A stretch of 64,000 nt of DNA from Verrucomicrobia bacterium IMCC26134 (GTDB lineage Bacteria > Verrucomicrobiota > Verrucomicrobiia > Opitutales > Opitutaceae), in the NCBI GenBank assembly GCA_000972765.1, contig CP011265.1, positions 868,001 through 932,000 of the forward strand. The letters are read 5' to 3'. This document shows, piece after piece, positions 17,421-26,296 of this stretch. Made by a program: the position numbers and the translations under genes. How positions within the stretch are numbered: the stretch's first letter is position 1; each line of letters opens with the position of its first letter. Below the pieces are notes generated by a model, which was not told where the DNA came from, ran no database searches, and worked only from the letters and a program-made list of their open reading frames with translations.

Positions 17421-18377
17421 ATGAAACGTGTTCAAACCGCACTGCCTTTTCTCGCCCTTATAATAGTTCTTTTTTCGGGTTGCACAACGGTGGGTGAGAC
17501 GGGGCGCAAGCAGCTCATGCTGATCACGCCTGATCAGGAAATGAAAATGGGCGCGGAGGCCTTCACCCAGATGAAAACCACGGAGAAAATCTCCCGCGAT
17601 CCGGTGGCCAATGCCAGGCTCCAGCGCATCGGCCGTCGCATCGCCGTCTCGGTGGGGAGCGACCTGCCCTCCGCCCAGTGGGAGTTTGTCGTATTTGACG
17701 CCCCCAAAACGCTCAATGCCTTCGCCCTTCCCGGTGGAAAAGTCGGTTTCTATTCCGGCCTGATGAACCTCGCCGGCCAGAGTGATGATGAGATCGCCAG
17801 TGTGATGGGCCACGAGATCGCCCACGTCACCTGCCGTCATGGCGGCGAACGCCAGTCCCAGGCTATCCTGGCCGGCCTCGGCGGCGCGGCGTTGCAGATC
17901 GGCGCGCGCAATTCTGAAAACCGCGATCTTTACCTGCTCGCCTACGGTAGCGTGAGCACCCTCGGCATTTTAAAGTATTCCCGCGACCATGAGAGCGAGG
18001 CGGACACGGTCGGCCTGCGCTACGCCGCACGGGCCGGCTACGACCCGCGCTCGGCCGTCACGTTCTGGCGCAAGATGGAGGCGGCGAACAACGGCCCCTC
18101 TGTGCCTCGCTTCCTGTCCACCCACCCGCCGACCCAGGATCGAATCGCCAACCTCGCGCAACTCGCCCCCGGACTCATGGCGACCTATGAGCAGGCAAAA
18201 CGAAATTACGAGGGTGGCGCCCCTGCGCCCTCCGTGGTTCCCGCGAAAGCCGCCGCACCCTCGGCGCGCCCGCCTGCACCGAATTCTCCAGTCGTCGCCC
18301 GCCCGGTCCCCGCGTCCACGCCCGCCGCCAAACCGTCCACGGAAAAGGCCGAGCTGGACCGTTTCCTGGGGCGTTAA
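17421..18377 (+). CDS. M48-family metalloprotease, lipoprotein
   Basis: A 318-residue periplasmic zinc peptidase of the BepA/LoiP/HtpX-like group. A signal peptide ends in LFSGC (lipobox Cys about residue 21). The zinc site is HEIAH (131-135) with the third ligand in ESEAD (191-195). The core also shows FALPGGKVGFYSGL and FLSTHPPTQDRI, typical of the family. The last 75 residues are an Ala/Pro-rich tail. Likely role: quality control of outer-membrane proteins, by family analogy. Confidence 0.92.
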   Translation: MKRVQTALPFLALIIVLFSGCTTVGETGRKQLMLITPDQEMKMGAEAFTQMKTTEKISRDPVANARLQRIGRRIAVSVGSDLPSAQWEFVVFDAPKTLNAFALPGGKVGFYSGLMNLAGQSDDEIASVMGHEIAHVTCRHGGERQSQAILAGLGGAALQIGARNSENRDLYLLAYGSVSTLGILKYSRDHESEADTVGLRYAARAGYDPRSAVTFWRKMEAANNGPSVPRFLSTHPPTQDRIANLAQLAPGLMATYEQAKRNYEGGAPAPSVVPAKAAAPSARPPAPNSPVVARPVPASTPAAKPSTEKAELDRFLGR

Positions 18378-18448
18378 GGCGTCGGAGTCGTTGTTGAATC
18401 CAACCCTTTTTTCCGGCCGTCGCCGGTCATCTTTATCCGCATCCCGCC

Positions 18449-19828
18449 ATGTTTGATCCCGTCGAAACTTTAAAGGAATTCATCCGCCATCCCAGCGTAT
18501 CCGCCGATCCCGCCTTTAAGGCCGGTATGGAAGGTGCGCGCGAGTTTATCGCCGGCCTGCTCACCCAGGTCGGTTTCAAGGTCGAGGTCGTGCCCACGCC
18601 GCTTCATCCAGTCGTGCTCGCCGAGCGCACCGGACCGGACACCTGGCCGCACGTCATCATTTACGGCCATTACGATGTGCAGCCGGCGGACCCGTTGAAC
18701 CTATGGACGAGCGCCGCCTTCGAGCCTGAGGTGCGAGGGGACCGCCTCTACGGGCGCGGTGCGGCGGACAACAAAGGGCCTTTGCTGACTCACGTGGCCG
18801 CAGTCGCCCGCTTGTTGCAGCGCCGCCCGGATCTGCCGCTGCGCATCACCTTCATGATTGAGGGCGAGGAGGAGATGGGCAGCCCGAGTTTCCCCGCGTT
18901 TCTCGACGCCCAGGCCGCGCGGCTTCGCAAGGCGGATTTCGTGTTGTTGTCCGACACCGGCAGCCCGCGTGAAGACCAGATCGTGATCACCTGCGGTCTG
19001 CGCGGACTCGTGCTTTTTGATATCGAGGTTACCGGGGCGCGCACCGACCTGCATTCGGGTCTGCATGGCGGCGTGCTGCGCAACCCCATTCAGGCTTTGT
19101 CCGAATTGTGTGCCTCGCTGCACGACGCCGACGGGCGCGTGAATGTGCCGGGGTTTTACGCCGATGTGCTCGACGTCGAGCCGTGGGAGCGCGAGCAGCT
19201 CGCGCGTTTCGGGCAAAGCGAGGCGCAGTATCGCGAGTTCCTTGGCATCCCCGCCTTTTACACCGCCAAGGGATTTACGCCGTTCGAGGCGACCAGGTTT
19301 TTGCCCACCTTGGAGTTCAATGGCATCGGCGGCGGCTACCAGGGCCAGGGCACCAAGACGGTCATCCCGAGCAAGGCCTTCGTGAAGATCAGTTGCCGTC
19401 TGGTCGCGAACCAGCAGCCGGAACAAATCCGTTCCCTGGTCTACGCCGCGATCGCGGAGCGCATGCCGAAAGACGTCACTTATCGCCTCGTCGATCAACA
19501 CAGCGGCACGCCCTATGTGGTGGTGCCGCCTGATCGCTCGAATACGCCGGCCGCCCAGTCGCCGGTGCTGGCGCGCGCTTTCCGTGCGGCGGACCGGGCG
19601 ATCACCGACGTGTTCGGGCGTCAGCCGCTGTATTTGCGGGAGGGCGGCAGTGTGCCGATCATCGCCGATATCAAGCGCGTGCTTGGACTGGATTCCGTGA
19701 TGATGGGGCTGTTCCTGCCCGAGGATAATCTGCATGCGCCCAACGAGAGTTTTCATCTCGGTGTCATGCGCAACGGCATCGCGGCCTCGGAGCGTATTCT
19801 CGAGGCGGTGGCGGCCGGCGGTCGCTGA
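18449..19828 (+). CDS. M20-family metallodipeptidase
   Basis: A 459-residue cytosolic zinc dipeptidase of the carnosinase-like M20 group. Metal-binding motifs are IYGHYDVQPAD, YGRGAADNKGP and the catalytic EGEEEMGS. The dimerisation lid contains TDLHSGLHGG and NGIGGGYQGQGTKTVIPS. The last metal ligand falls in FLPEDNLHAPNE. It is followed by a strong bidirectional terminator. Substrate specificity cannot be read from the sequence. Confidence 0.93.
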   Translation: MFDPVETLKEFIRHPSVSADPAFKAGMEGAREFIAGLLTQVGFKVEVVPTPLHPVVLAERTGPDTWPHVIIYGHYDVQPADPLNLWTSAAFEPEVRGDRLYGRGAADNKGPLLTHVAAVARLLQRRPDLPLRITFMIEGEEEMGSPSFPAFLDAQAARLRKADFVLLSDTGSPREDQIVITCGLRGLVLFDIEVTGARTDLHSGLHGGVLRNPIQALSELCASLHDADGRVNVPGFYADVLDVEPWEREQLARFGQSEAQYREFLGIPAFYTAKGFTPFEATRFLPTLEFNGIGGGYQGQGTKTVIPSKAFVKISCRLVANQQPEQIRSLVYAAIAERMPKDVTYRLVDQHSGTPYVVVPPDRSNTPAAQSPVLARAFRAADRAITDVFGRQPLYLREGGSVPIIADIKRVLGLDSVMMGLFLPEDNLHAPNESFHLGVMRNGIAASERILEAVAAGGR

Positions 19829-19866
19829 GGGGGCATTTACGCCTTCAGTCTCGCTTCGCGTTTAAC

Positions 19867-19902
19867 AGAAAGGCCCGGTTCCGCAAGGAACCGGGCCTTT
19901 CT
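19867..19902. terminator. Bidirectional rho-independent terminator
   Basis: A perfect 16-bp stem (AGAAAGGCCCGGTTCC and its complement) closed by a GCAA tetraloop, with A-rich and T-rich ends. It lies between the convergent M20 peptidase and Pal genes and can stop both. Confidence 0.93.
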
Positions 19903-19947
19903 GTTTCCGGCGCGTTTTTGAGCGCCGGAAGAACGTGCAGGTGAAAA

Positions 19948-20514
19948 TTACTTCTTCAACACGACGAGGTCGGCGCGACGATCCTTGGACATGACGTCTT
20001 CGGAGGCGTTCTCGGTGGCCTCGAGGTCACCCTTGGAGAGGACTTCGACCTTGGTGTCGGCGACGCCGAGGGTGATGAGGTATTGCTTGGCGGCGGCGGC
20101 ACGACGGTCGCCGAGGCCGAGATTGTAGTCGCCGGTGCCACGCCAGTCGGCGCGACCTTCGATCAGGAGGCGCTGCTCGGGGTGGGCCTCGAGGTAGGTC
20201 TTGGCGGCGTCGAGCTTGGAGCGCTCGGCAGCCTGGAGGGCGGACTGATCGTAGGCGAAATACACGGGCTGGAGCAGGCCGCGGATTTTGTCACCCTCGT
20301 CGATCACGCCGTTTTGACCTGCGAAGCTGTTGTTCGGGTCGCTGAGGGCGCTGTTGCTGCCGTTGTTGAAGGCGGCATCCATCGGGTTGAGCTGGCCTTC
20401 CTGGCCGATGACGGTGGCGGAAGGATCGGGACGCTTTGGCTTTTTAGAGCAGCCCGTCAGGACGACGGCGGCGGATATCAGGACGAAGAGAGTTTTACGG
20501 GAGAACGCGTTCAT
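19948..20514 (-). CDS. pal: Peptidoglycan-associated OmpA-family lipoprotein (Pal-like)
   Basis: About 188 residues from the ATG at 20514, which gives a clean lipoprotein signal (VVLTGCSKK). The C-terminal OmpA domain has VYFAYDQSAL, LLIEGRADWRGTGDYNLGLGDRRA and LEVLSKGD-type motifs. Pal tethers the outer membrane to peptidoglycan, usually with Tol proteins; no tol genes lie next to it. The usual IEGHTD is IEGRAD here, a substitution at the peptidoglycan-proximal loop. A Gly/Asn-rich linker separates anchor and domain. Confidence 0.88.
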   Translation of the reverse strand: MNAFSRKTLFVLISAAVVLTGCSKKPKRPDPSATVIGQEGQLNPMDAAFNNGSNSALSDPNNSFAGQNGVIDEGDKIRGLLQPVYFAYDQSALQAAERSKLDAAKTYLEAHPEQRLLIEGRADWRGTGDYNLGLGDRRAAAAKQYLITLGVADTKVEVLSKGDLEATENASEDVMSKDRRADLVVLKK

Positions 20515-20594
20515 AAAAGGGGAGCGTTTGACGTTAAGACTTAAGCCCCTTGCCTCCACAAGGAGATTATCGCCGATTGTTACGCTAAAATTAT

Positions 20595-21491
20595 ATGGCC
20601 CCCGCTTTCACCTGCTTCCTTTTCGACAACGGCTCCTTTCGTCCGGAGTCCACCCTTATGCTGAGGGCTCTCGCCGAGCGGCTCGGGCGACGCTGGCAAC
20701 ACCCGGTCCAGGCGGTCTCACTCCTGCACTCCACGCGCGTGCCGGCGGAGGAGTTGGGCGGGGAAAAAGCCCGCCTGCTCGAGCCGGCGCTGGACGCTTG
20801 GTTTGCGGAAAATCCGGACGGCCAGGCCTTGCTGCTGCCGCTTTTCTTTGGTCCGAGCGGGGCCTTGGTCGACTACCTGCCCGAAAAAGTCGCCGCGATC
20901 CATGCCCGCCATCCCAGGGCCTGCACCGTGCTGGCGGCGCCCTTGGTGTTGCCTGAGGAGGCTCCGGTGGAGCTGGCGGAGATTTTGGCGGATAGAGTGC
21001 GGGCGGTGAAGGCGGAGAAAGGCTGGCACTGCCCAAAAGTGGTGCTTTGCGACCACGGCACTCCACTGGCCTCGGTGACGGCGGTGCGCAACCGGCTGGG
21101 CAGCTTGCTGGCCTCCGCGCTGGGCGGAGAGGTGGCGGCTGCGACCGTGGCCTCCATGGAGCGGCGGGAGGGCGCGGCCTATGCCTTTAACGAGCCCTTG
21201 CTGGCGACCCGGCTGCGCACCGCCCCGTTTGACACCGGGCAGGTGGTGATCGCCTTGCAGTTTCTTTCCCCGGGACGACATGCGGGGCCGGGCGGTGATG
21301 TGGCCACGATCTGCGCCGAGGCCGAGTCAGAGGCGGGGACGCTGACCACGGCCATGACTGCGCCGATCGCGGATGACGAGCGACTGGTGGAGTTGCTCGT
21401 GCGCAGGGCGGAGGCGGGTCGGTCAGCCTTCCTGAGCCCCCTTGGCGGTCGCTGGCAAAACCTCGGGGACTTCAGCGCTCCGAACGTCTGA
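20595..21491 (+). CDS. CbiX/SirB-like sirohydrochlorin chelatase, two-lobe form
   Basis: A 298-residue protein with two CbiX-like lobes. The first begins CFLFDNGSFRPES and contains LLLPLFFGPSG; the second begins KVVLCDHGTPLASV and contains NEPLLATRL. The family inserts metal (Co2+, Fe2+ or Ni2+) into sirohydrochlorin. The usual first-lobe HGS histidine is replaced (DNGS), while the second lobe keeps DHG. Whether it is a chelatase or a related binding protein is uncertain. The stop overlaps by 20 bp the end of the convergent response-regulator gene. Confidence 0.7.
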   Translation: MAPAFTCFLFDNGSFRPESTLMLRALAERLGRRWQHPVQAVSLLHSTRVPAEELGGEKARLLEPALDAWFAENPDGQALLLPLFFGPSGALVDYLPEKVAAIHARHPRACTVLAAPLVLPEEAPVELAEILADRVRAVKAEKGWHCPKVVLCDHGTPLASVTAVRNRLGSLLASALGGEVAAATVASMERREGAAYAFNEPLLATRLRTAPFDTGQVVIALQFLSPGRHAGPGGDVATICAEAESEAGTLTTAMTAPIADDERLVELLVRRAEAGRSAFLSPLGGRWQNLGDFSAPNV

Positions 21492-22119
21492 TAACCAGTC
21501 CGATATCGATGGCATGGCGCGTCAGGCTGGCGACGTCATGCAGATGGAGCTTCCGCATCATGTTGGTGCGATGATTATCCACTGTCTTGGGGCTGATCTT
21601 AAGCTTGAGCGCGATTTCTTTGGTGCTGTGGCTCTCGGCCACGAGCTTGAGGATTTCGCGTTCGCGGTCGGTGATGAAATCCGGGGTTTTGCTCGTCTCG
21701 GGGTTTTCCACCACGGACTTGAGGAGGGCGGTCACGGCAGGGCCGTAGTAAGTCTGGCCGTTGCCGACGGCATCGAGGCCTTTTTTAAACTCCAAGTAGC
21801 CTGCGGTCTTCTCCACGAAGCCCAGGGCACCCGCCGCGATGACCTCGCGGATCAGGGCGGGGCTCTCGTAGCCGGAAAAGATCAACACACGCAGATCGGG
21901 TTGGGTGCGCTTGAGCCGTTTCAGAAGATCCACGCCGTGCAGACCGGGCAGATTGATATCCAGCACTGCCACATCCGGTTTGGTCGAGGCGCAAAGCTCG
22001 ATGGCTTCATGTCCATCTCCGCAAGTGCCGACGCACTGGAAGCCCTCTGCGGAGGAAAGCAGTTCAGCCAGCATCTCTCGGACGACGGTCTGGTCTTCTA
22101 CGATAATAAAACGTTTCAT
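21472..22119 (-). CDS. LuxR/NarL-type response regulator
   Basis: A 215-residue transcription factor. The receiver domain (1-120) starts MKRFIIVEDQ and has the phospho-acceptor Asp in VAVLDINLPG and the switch/Lys region LIFSGYES...GFVEKT. The C-terminal LuxR HTH reads LTDREREILKLVAESHSTKE then ISPKTVDNHRTNMM, a full recognition helix. An open frame extends upstream to 22170 but the ATG at 22119 matches the family. No histidine kinase is adjacent, so its sensor is orphan or elsewhere. Confidence 0.93.
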   Translation of the reverse strand: MKRFIIVEDQTVVREMLAELLSSAEGFQCVGTCGDGHEAIELCASTKPDVAVLDINLPGLHGVDLLKRLKRTQPDLRVLIFSGYESPALIREVIAAGALGFVEKTAGYLEFKKGLDAVGNGQTYYGPAVTALLKSVVENPETSKTPDFITDREREILKLVAESHSTKEIALKLKISPKTVDNHRTNMMRKLHLHDVASLTRHAIDIGLVIRRSER

Positions 22120-22311
22120 GGGTGGTTGATGGGCTGGTGCGCTGTCGTGACGTGAAAACAGGTTAAACAAAGAAGTTTTCCGGCGATGTCTTGGCTGAAG
22201 ACTTCAGACTGTTAGAGCGATATGAGGTTAAATGAGCGGGGGTTAGTGTCGGTTTCTAGTCTAGATGCTATTCGTATATATCTACTTCGCAAGTCTCGCA
22301 CTACGGTAATG
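22120..22311 (-). promoter_or_regulatory. Leader region of the response regulator with a 13-nt palindrome
   Basis: This 190-bp gap is AT-richer than its surroundings. It contains the palindrome CTGAAG-A-CTTCAG at 22195-22207. This could be an operator for the regulator, but no second copy was seen, so the call is weak. No gene was recognised here. Confidence 0.2.
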
Positions 22312-22383
22312 TGGGTCGAGAGGGAGTCGAACCCTCAACCAACGCCTTAAAAGGGCGCTGCTCTACCATTGAGCTATCGACCC
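22312..22383 (-). tRNA. tRNA-Lys (anticodon UUU)
   Basis: Read on the minus strand the sequence folds as a full cloverleaf: acceptor GGGTCGA/TCGACCC, D-arm GCTC..GAGC, anticodon loop CTTTTAA (anticodon TTT) on a GCGCC/GGCGT stem, and T-arm GAGGG-TTCGACT-CCCTC. The discriminator is A. The 3' CCA is not encoded. It lies between the response regulator and the ECF sigma gene. Confidence 0.96.
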
Positions 22384-22500
22384 GTAAAACTGCGAGAGGT
22401 TCTGGATGCGTTTGAAGTCGGAATTAGCAAGGGTTTTCTGTCATCAAATATATGTCGATTGACAGATAGTGCTCCCGGCAGGCTCCTGAGGGCTTGGAAA

Positions 22501-23205
22501 ATGAGTGAACTTCCGGAGAATTCTCCTGCTGTTAAAACAACGCCGGTCATCGGCGATGGAACTTTTGCCGCCGCCGCGCGTCGAAATGCCATCATCACCA
22601 TGACTGCCAAAGCTGAAGAAGTTGCTCTTGACCGCATTTTGATCGAACGGTTTCGCAATGGCGACGCCGGTGCCTTCGACGAGATGATCACCCGCCACTG
22701 GGACCGCATCTACGCGATGGTTCATCAACTCCTGAGAAACCAGCAGGATGCGGAGGAGGTCACGCAGGACGCCTTCATCCGCGCCCACCGGGGGCTGGCG
22801 AACTTCCGTGGTGATTCCTCTTTCTCCACCTGGCTTTACCAGATCGCCACCAATCTCGCCCGCAACCGTTACTGGTATTGGTGGCGCCGCAAACGCGATC
22901 GCACCATCTCCTTCGACCAGCCCGTGGGCGGCGAGGACAACGACACCCCGCTTTCCGAGGTTTTTGCCAGCGAAGCCGAGACGCCCGGCGATTTGACCGT
23001 CACCCAGGAACTGGTGGACCGCATCGCCGTCGGCATGGGAAAACTCGGGGCCAAGCACCGCGAGGTCCTTATTTTGCGCAATGTTAAGAATCTTTCTTAC
23101 GAGGAGATATCCGTCATTTTGGGTGTCTCCGTCGGCACGGTGAAAAGCCGTATCGCCCGCGCCCGTGACAGTCTGAGAGAAATAATCGGAGGAGACGACC
23201 AATGA
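22501..23205 (+). CDS. ECF-type RNA polymerase sigma factor
   Basis: About 234 residues from the ATG at 22501; an alternative start at 22600 (MTAKAEE) gives a canonical length. Sigma region 2 (DAGAFDEMITRHWDRIYAMV, DAEEVTQDAFIRAHRGL, FSTWLYQIATNLARNRYW) and region 4 (LGAKHREVLILRNV, YEEISVILGVSVGTVKSRI) are both clear. Its stop overlaps the start of the anti-sigma gene as ATGA, indicating translational coupling, the usual arrangement for sigma/anti-sigma pairs. Confidence 0.93.
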   Translation: MSELPENSPAVKTTPVIGDGTFAAAARRNAIITMTAKAEEVALDRILIERFRNGDAGAFDEMITRHWDRIYAMVHQLLRNQQDAEEVTQDAFIRAHRGLANFRGDSSFSTWLYQIATNLARNRYWYWWRRKRDRTISFDQPVGGEDNDTPLSEVFASEAETPGDLTVTQELVDRIAVGMGKLGAKHREVLILRNVKNLSYEEISVILGVSVGTVKSRIARARDSLREIIGGDDQ

Positions 23206-23951
23206 CCGACCCGCGTTTTAAAGAATTACTGAATCTGTATCTCGATCATCGCCTGGACGAATCCGAGGCGGCGGAGTTTGAGCAAGCGCTCCGGGTGGAT
23301 GCGGTGCGGCGTAAAACACTGCGCGATTACACCCTGATCCAAGGTGGCTGCGCCGAGCTGTTTCAACGGACCTCCGCGCAGGCGCCTTCGTCTGCGGCGG
23401 TGTGCAGATCCCTTCGGTCGGTCGAGTCGCGCATATCTCGCTCCGCCTCGGGTGAAACCAGCGTCTGGCGCGGCTGGACGATGGGCGTCGGGTTTGCCGG
23501 CATCGGCCTGGCTGCCTGCGCCACGGTTTTGGTCGTGCTGCGCACGGGCGGGCCCGGCGACCAGGACGCTCCGCAGGTCGCGGGGCAGCCGCAGGCGGTG
23601 GAAGTCGCCGCGATCACGCCCCCGGACACTTCCGTGCCGGTGGCGGTCGAGGGTGTTTCCGAGCTTCAGAAAGCCCGTAATCTGACGTTGGCCGCCTTGG
23701 GCCTCGCCGGCGATGACTCCTCAAGCGCCCGGGCCGGCAAGCGTTGGGCGGACGCACAGGAAACCTACGAGCTGGCGAATCTTTCGTCGTCCGCGCGCAG
23801 CTGGATCATTTCCACTGCCGCCCAAGATGCGAATTGGACGCAGGCGCAGCCCGTTTCGATGTCGATGCAGCCGGGCATCGGAAGCAGCAGCTGGTCGCAG
23901 GGTGCCTCGGCCTATCGGATCGAATCGGCCGGCTTAAACTTCGAACGCTAA
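23202..23951 (+). CDS. Putative membrane anti-sigma factor
   Basis: A 249-residue protein. The N-terminal 45 residues (FKELLNLYLDHRLDESEAAE) resemble the helical zinc-finger-less anti-sigma domain. One transmembrane helix lies near residues 92-112 (GFAGIGLAACATVLVVL), followed by a periplasmic Ser/Gln-rich tail. The 4-nt overlap with the sigma gene supports a role in holding that sigma factor at the membrane. No Cys/His zinc motif (HxxxCxxC) is seen, so this is a contextual call. Confidence 0.7.
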   Translation: MTDPRFKELLNLYLDHRLDESEAAEFEQALRVDAVRRKTLRDYTLIQGGCAELFQRTSAQAPSSAAVCRSLRSVESRISRSASGETSVWRGWTMGVGFAGIGLAACATVLVVLRTGGPGDQDAPQVAGQPQAVEVAAITPPDTSVPVAVEGVSELQKARNLTLAALGLAGDDSSSARAGKRWADAQETYELANLSSSARSWIISTAAQDANWTQAQPVSMSMQPGIGSSSWSQGASAYRIESAGLNFER

Positions 23952-23958
23952 CCGGTCT

Positions 23959-24564
23959 TCAACCCGCGAGGCAGCGTTTGATGAGCTGCTCGGTAGTGGC
24001 GCCGGAGCCGAGCGCGATTTGCGCGCGGCGGACCAGCGCGTCGGCATCGGCCGGTTTGTAGCCCAGCGCGGTAAGCGCGAGCACGGCGTCGCGGAGAGGG
24101 GTGTTGGCGTCGAGGGCTGGTTCGCCCGGAGCGGTCCCCGCGATCGGAGCGGCGCCGGTGGCGCCGACCTTGGCCCGAAGCTCGATGACGAGACGCTCGG
24201 CGGTTTTTTTGCCGATGCCGGGGCATTTCGAGAGCGAGGCGACGTCGCCGTTTCGTATTGAGTTCTCCAATACGGGGAGCGACATCCGGCTCATGATGGT
24301 GAGGGCCAGCTTCGGGCCTACGCCCGAGACGGTCTCGATCATCAGGCGGAAAAAGTCGCGTTCCTCCGGCGTGGCGAAGCCGTAGAGGGTCTGCGAGTCC
24401 TCGCGGTAGATCACGAGGGTGTGGAGCTTAACCTTGGTGCCGGCGGCGGGCAGCTTCTCCGCCGTGGTCACGGGGATGTTCACCTCGTAGCCGAAGCCGT
24501 TGAGCTCGACGACGGCGCGCAGGGGGGTGGCTTCGGTAAGCAGGCCTTGGATGGAGGTGATCAT
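23959..24564 (-). CDS. ruvA: Holliday junction branch migration protein RuvA
   Basis: A 201-residue DNA-binding subunit that, with RuvB, drives branch migration. It has the N-terminal OB fold (GFGYEVNIPVTT), the two helix-hairpin-helix motifs (VSGVGPKLAL and CPGIGKKTAERLV) and a C-terminal RuvB-binding helix bundle (LRDAVLALTALGYKPADAD). It is the last gene of a dapA-dapB-ruvA run (gaps 12 and 21 bp). ruvB is not visible. Its stop lies 7 bp from the convergent anti-sigma stop. Confidence 0.96.
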   Translation of the reverse strand: MITSIQGLLTEATPLRAVVELNGFGYEVNIPVTTAEKLPAAGTKVKLHTLVIYREDSQTLYGFATPEERDFFRLMIETVSGVGPKLALTIMSRMSLPVLENSIRNGDVASLSKCPGIGKKTAERLVIELRAKVGATGAAPIAGTAPGEPALDANTPLRDAVLALTALGYKPADADALVRRAQIALGSGATTEQLIKRCLAG

Positions 24565-24585
24565 GGGTCGTTCTCGCGCAGCGGC

Positions 24586-25317
24586 TCACTTCAGTCCGAG
24601 GACATCCTGCATATCGTAAACGCCGGCCGGTCTGGAGACGACCCATTGCGCGGCGCGCACGGCGCCGCGGGCGAAGATGCCGCGGTCGGAGGCCTTGTGG
24701 GAGAGTTCGAGCCGTTCGCCCAGGGCGGCGAACATGACGGTGTGGTCGCCGACGACATCGCCGCCGCGCAGGGCGTGAATGCCGACCTCTGTCGGGGTGC
24801 GTTCACCAGTGATGCCCTCGCGGCCGTGGCGAAGGGCCTCGGCGCCGAGTTTGCGCTCTTCAAGGATGATCTCGAGCAGACGGGCGGCGGTGCCGCTGGG
24901 GGCGTCTTTTTTGAAGCGGTGGTGCATCTCCACCACCTCGACGTCATAGTCCTCGCCCAGGACGGCGGAGGCGCGGCGGGTGAGGGCGAAGAGCAGGTTC
25001 ACGCCCACCGAGTAGTTGCCCGACCAGACGCAGGGAATGGCGGCGGCGGCGGCGAGCAGGTTTTTTTTATCCTCCGCCGAATGGCCGGTGGTGCCGATGA
25101 CGAGGGCCTTGCCGTGGGTGGTGCAGTGGCGGATGACGTCGGCGGTGGCGTGGTGGGAGCTGAAGTCGATGACGACGTCGGCGGTGGCGATGCCGGCGGC
25201 GAGATCGTCCCCCGCGTCGAGTTCGGCGGTGACGGTGGCGCCGGCGGCGCGGGCGGCGGCGAGGTTGGCCTGGCCCATGCGGCCGCGGGAGCCGATGATG
25301 GCGATTTTAAGGGACAT
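24586..25317 (-). CDS. dapB: 4-hydroxy-tetrahydrodipicolinate reductase
   Basis: A 243-residue NAD(P)H enzyme of lysine/diaminopimelate synthesis. The Rossmann motif is IIGSRGRMGQ, shifted from the usual GAxGRMG. The active-site HHRFKKDAPSGTA has the catalytic His and Lys, and SGNYSVGVNLL is the family's conserved strand. It is 12 bp from dapA, whose product it reduces. Confidence 0.96.
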   Translation of the reverse strand: MSLKIAIIGSRGRMGQANLAAARAAGATVTAELDAGDDLAAGIATADVVIDFSSHHATADVIRHCTTHGKALVIGTTGHSAEDKKNLLAAAAAIPCVWSGNYSVGVNLLFALTRRASAVLGEDYDVEVVEMHHRFKKDAPSGTAARLLEIILEERKLGAEALRHGREGITGERTPTEVGIHALRGGDVVGDHTVMFAALGERLELSHKASDRGIFARGAVRAAQWVVSRPAGVYDMQDVLGLK

Positions 25318-25329
25318 TGAGGGGTGGGC

Positions 25330-26217
25330 TTACTTTTCGAACGGGGCGAGCACGGCGAGCAGAGTGGCCAGGTTGGCCTTCGACATTTCGCACAGTGGCG
25401 GGCGGACCTCGGCGCTGGTGATGACACCGGCGCGCTGGAGGGCGATTTTTACCGGCACGGGGTTGGGCTCGATGAAGAGCGTCTTGAACATCGGGTAGAG
25501 CCGGCGATGGAGCTTGGTCGCCTTGGCGAGGTCTTGGGCGAGCGCGGCGTTGACCAGTTGCACGACCTCCTTGGGGAAGCGGTTGGAGGCGACGCTGATG
25601 ACGCCTTCGGCGCCGACCGCCATGAAGGGCAGGGTGAGGGAATCGTCGCCGCTGAGCACCGTGATGTCCTTGCCCAGGGCGTGTTTGATCTGGTCGACGC
25701 GATCGACGGAACCGCCGGCCTCTTTGATGTGGCTGACGTTGGGGTATTTGGCGCGTAGGCGCTCGATCACAGGCACGCTGATTTCGATGCCGCAGCGGCC
25801 CGGAATGGAGTAGAGGATGATGGGCTTGTCGGTGGCCTCGGCCACGGCCGAGAAATAGCCGAAGACGCCTTCCTGGCTGGGCTTGTTGTAATAGGGCGCG
25901 ACGACCAGCATGGCGTCTGCGCCGGCCTCGGCGGCGGTGGCGGTGAGCTCCACGGCCTCGGCGGTCGAGTTGGATCCGGTGCCGGCGATGACGGGCACGC
26001 GCTTGCGGGCGTAGGCCACGGTCGCACGGATCACCTCGAGGTGCTCGTCGTGGGAGAGGGTGGGGGACTCGCCGGTGGTGCCGACGGGCACAATGCCGTT
26101 AACGCCGCTCTTGATCTGGAAATCCACGAGGCGTTTGAGGTCGTCGTAGGCGACGGCCTGCTTTTGGAAAGGCGTTACGAGGGCGGTGATGGTGCCGGTG
26201 AGCGGGCGCAATTTCAT
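25330..26217 (-). CDS. dapA: 4-hydroxy-tetrahydrodipicolinate synthase
   Basis: A 295-residue class I aldolase condensing pyruvate with aspartate semialdehyde. The start at 26217 (MKLRPLTGTITALVTPF) matches the family better than the longer frame to 26253. Motifs are GTTGESPTL, ILYSIPGRCGI with the proton-relay Tyr and HIKEAGGS with the Schiff-base Lys. It heads the dapA-dapB-ruvA run; the DAP made here feeds peptidoglycan and lysine. Confidence 0.96.
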   Translation of the reverse strand: MKLRPLTGTITALVTPFQKQAVAYDDLKRLVDFQIKSGVNGIVPVGTTGESPTLSHDEHLEVIRATVAYARKRVPVIAGTGSNSTAEAVELTATAAEAGADAMLVVAPYYNKPSQEGVFGYFSAVAEATDKPIILYSIPGRCGIEISVPVIERLRAKYPNVSHIKEAGGSVDRVDQIKHALGKDITVLSGDDSLTLPFMAVGAEGVISVASNRFPKEVVQLVNAALAQDLAKATKLHRRLYPMFKTLFIEPNPVPVKIALQRAGVITSAEVRPPLCEMSKANLATLLAVLAPFEK

Positions 26218-26296
26218 GGCGGAGTTTAAACGATAACTTGCACAGGACAGCATGGCTAATTAGAAACGGCGCAACGTTTTTTCCCACCTTATAGGC

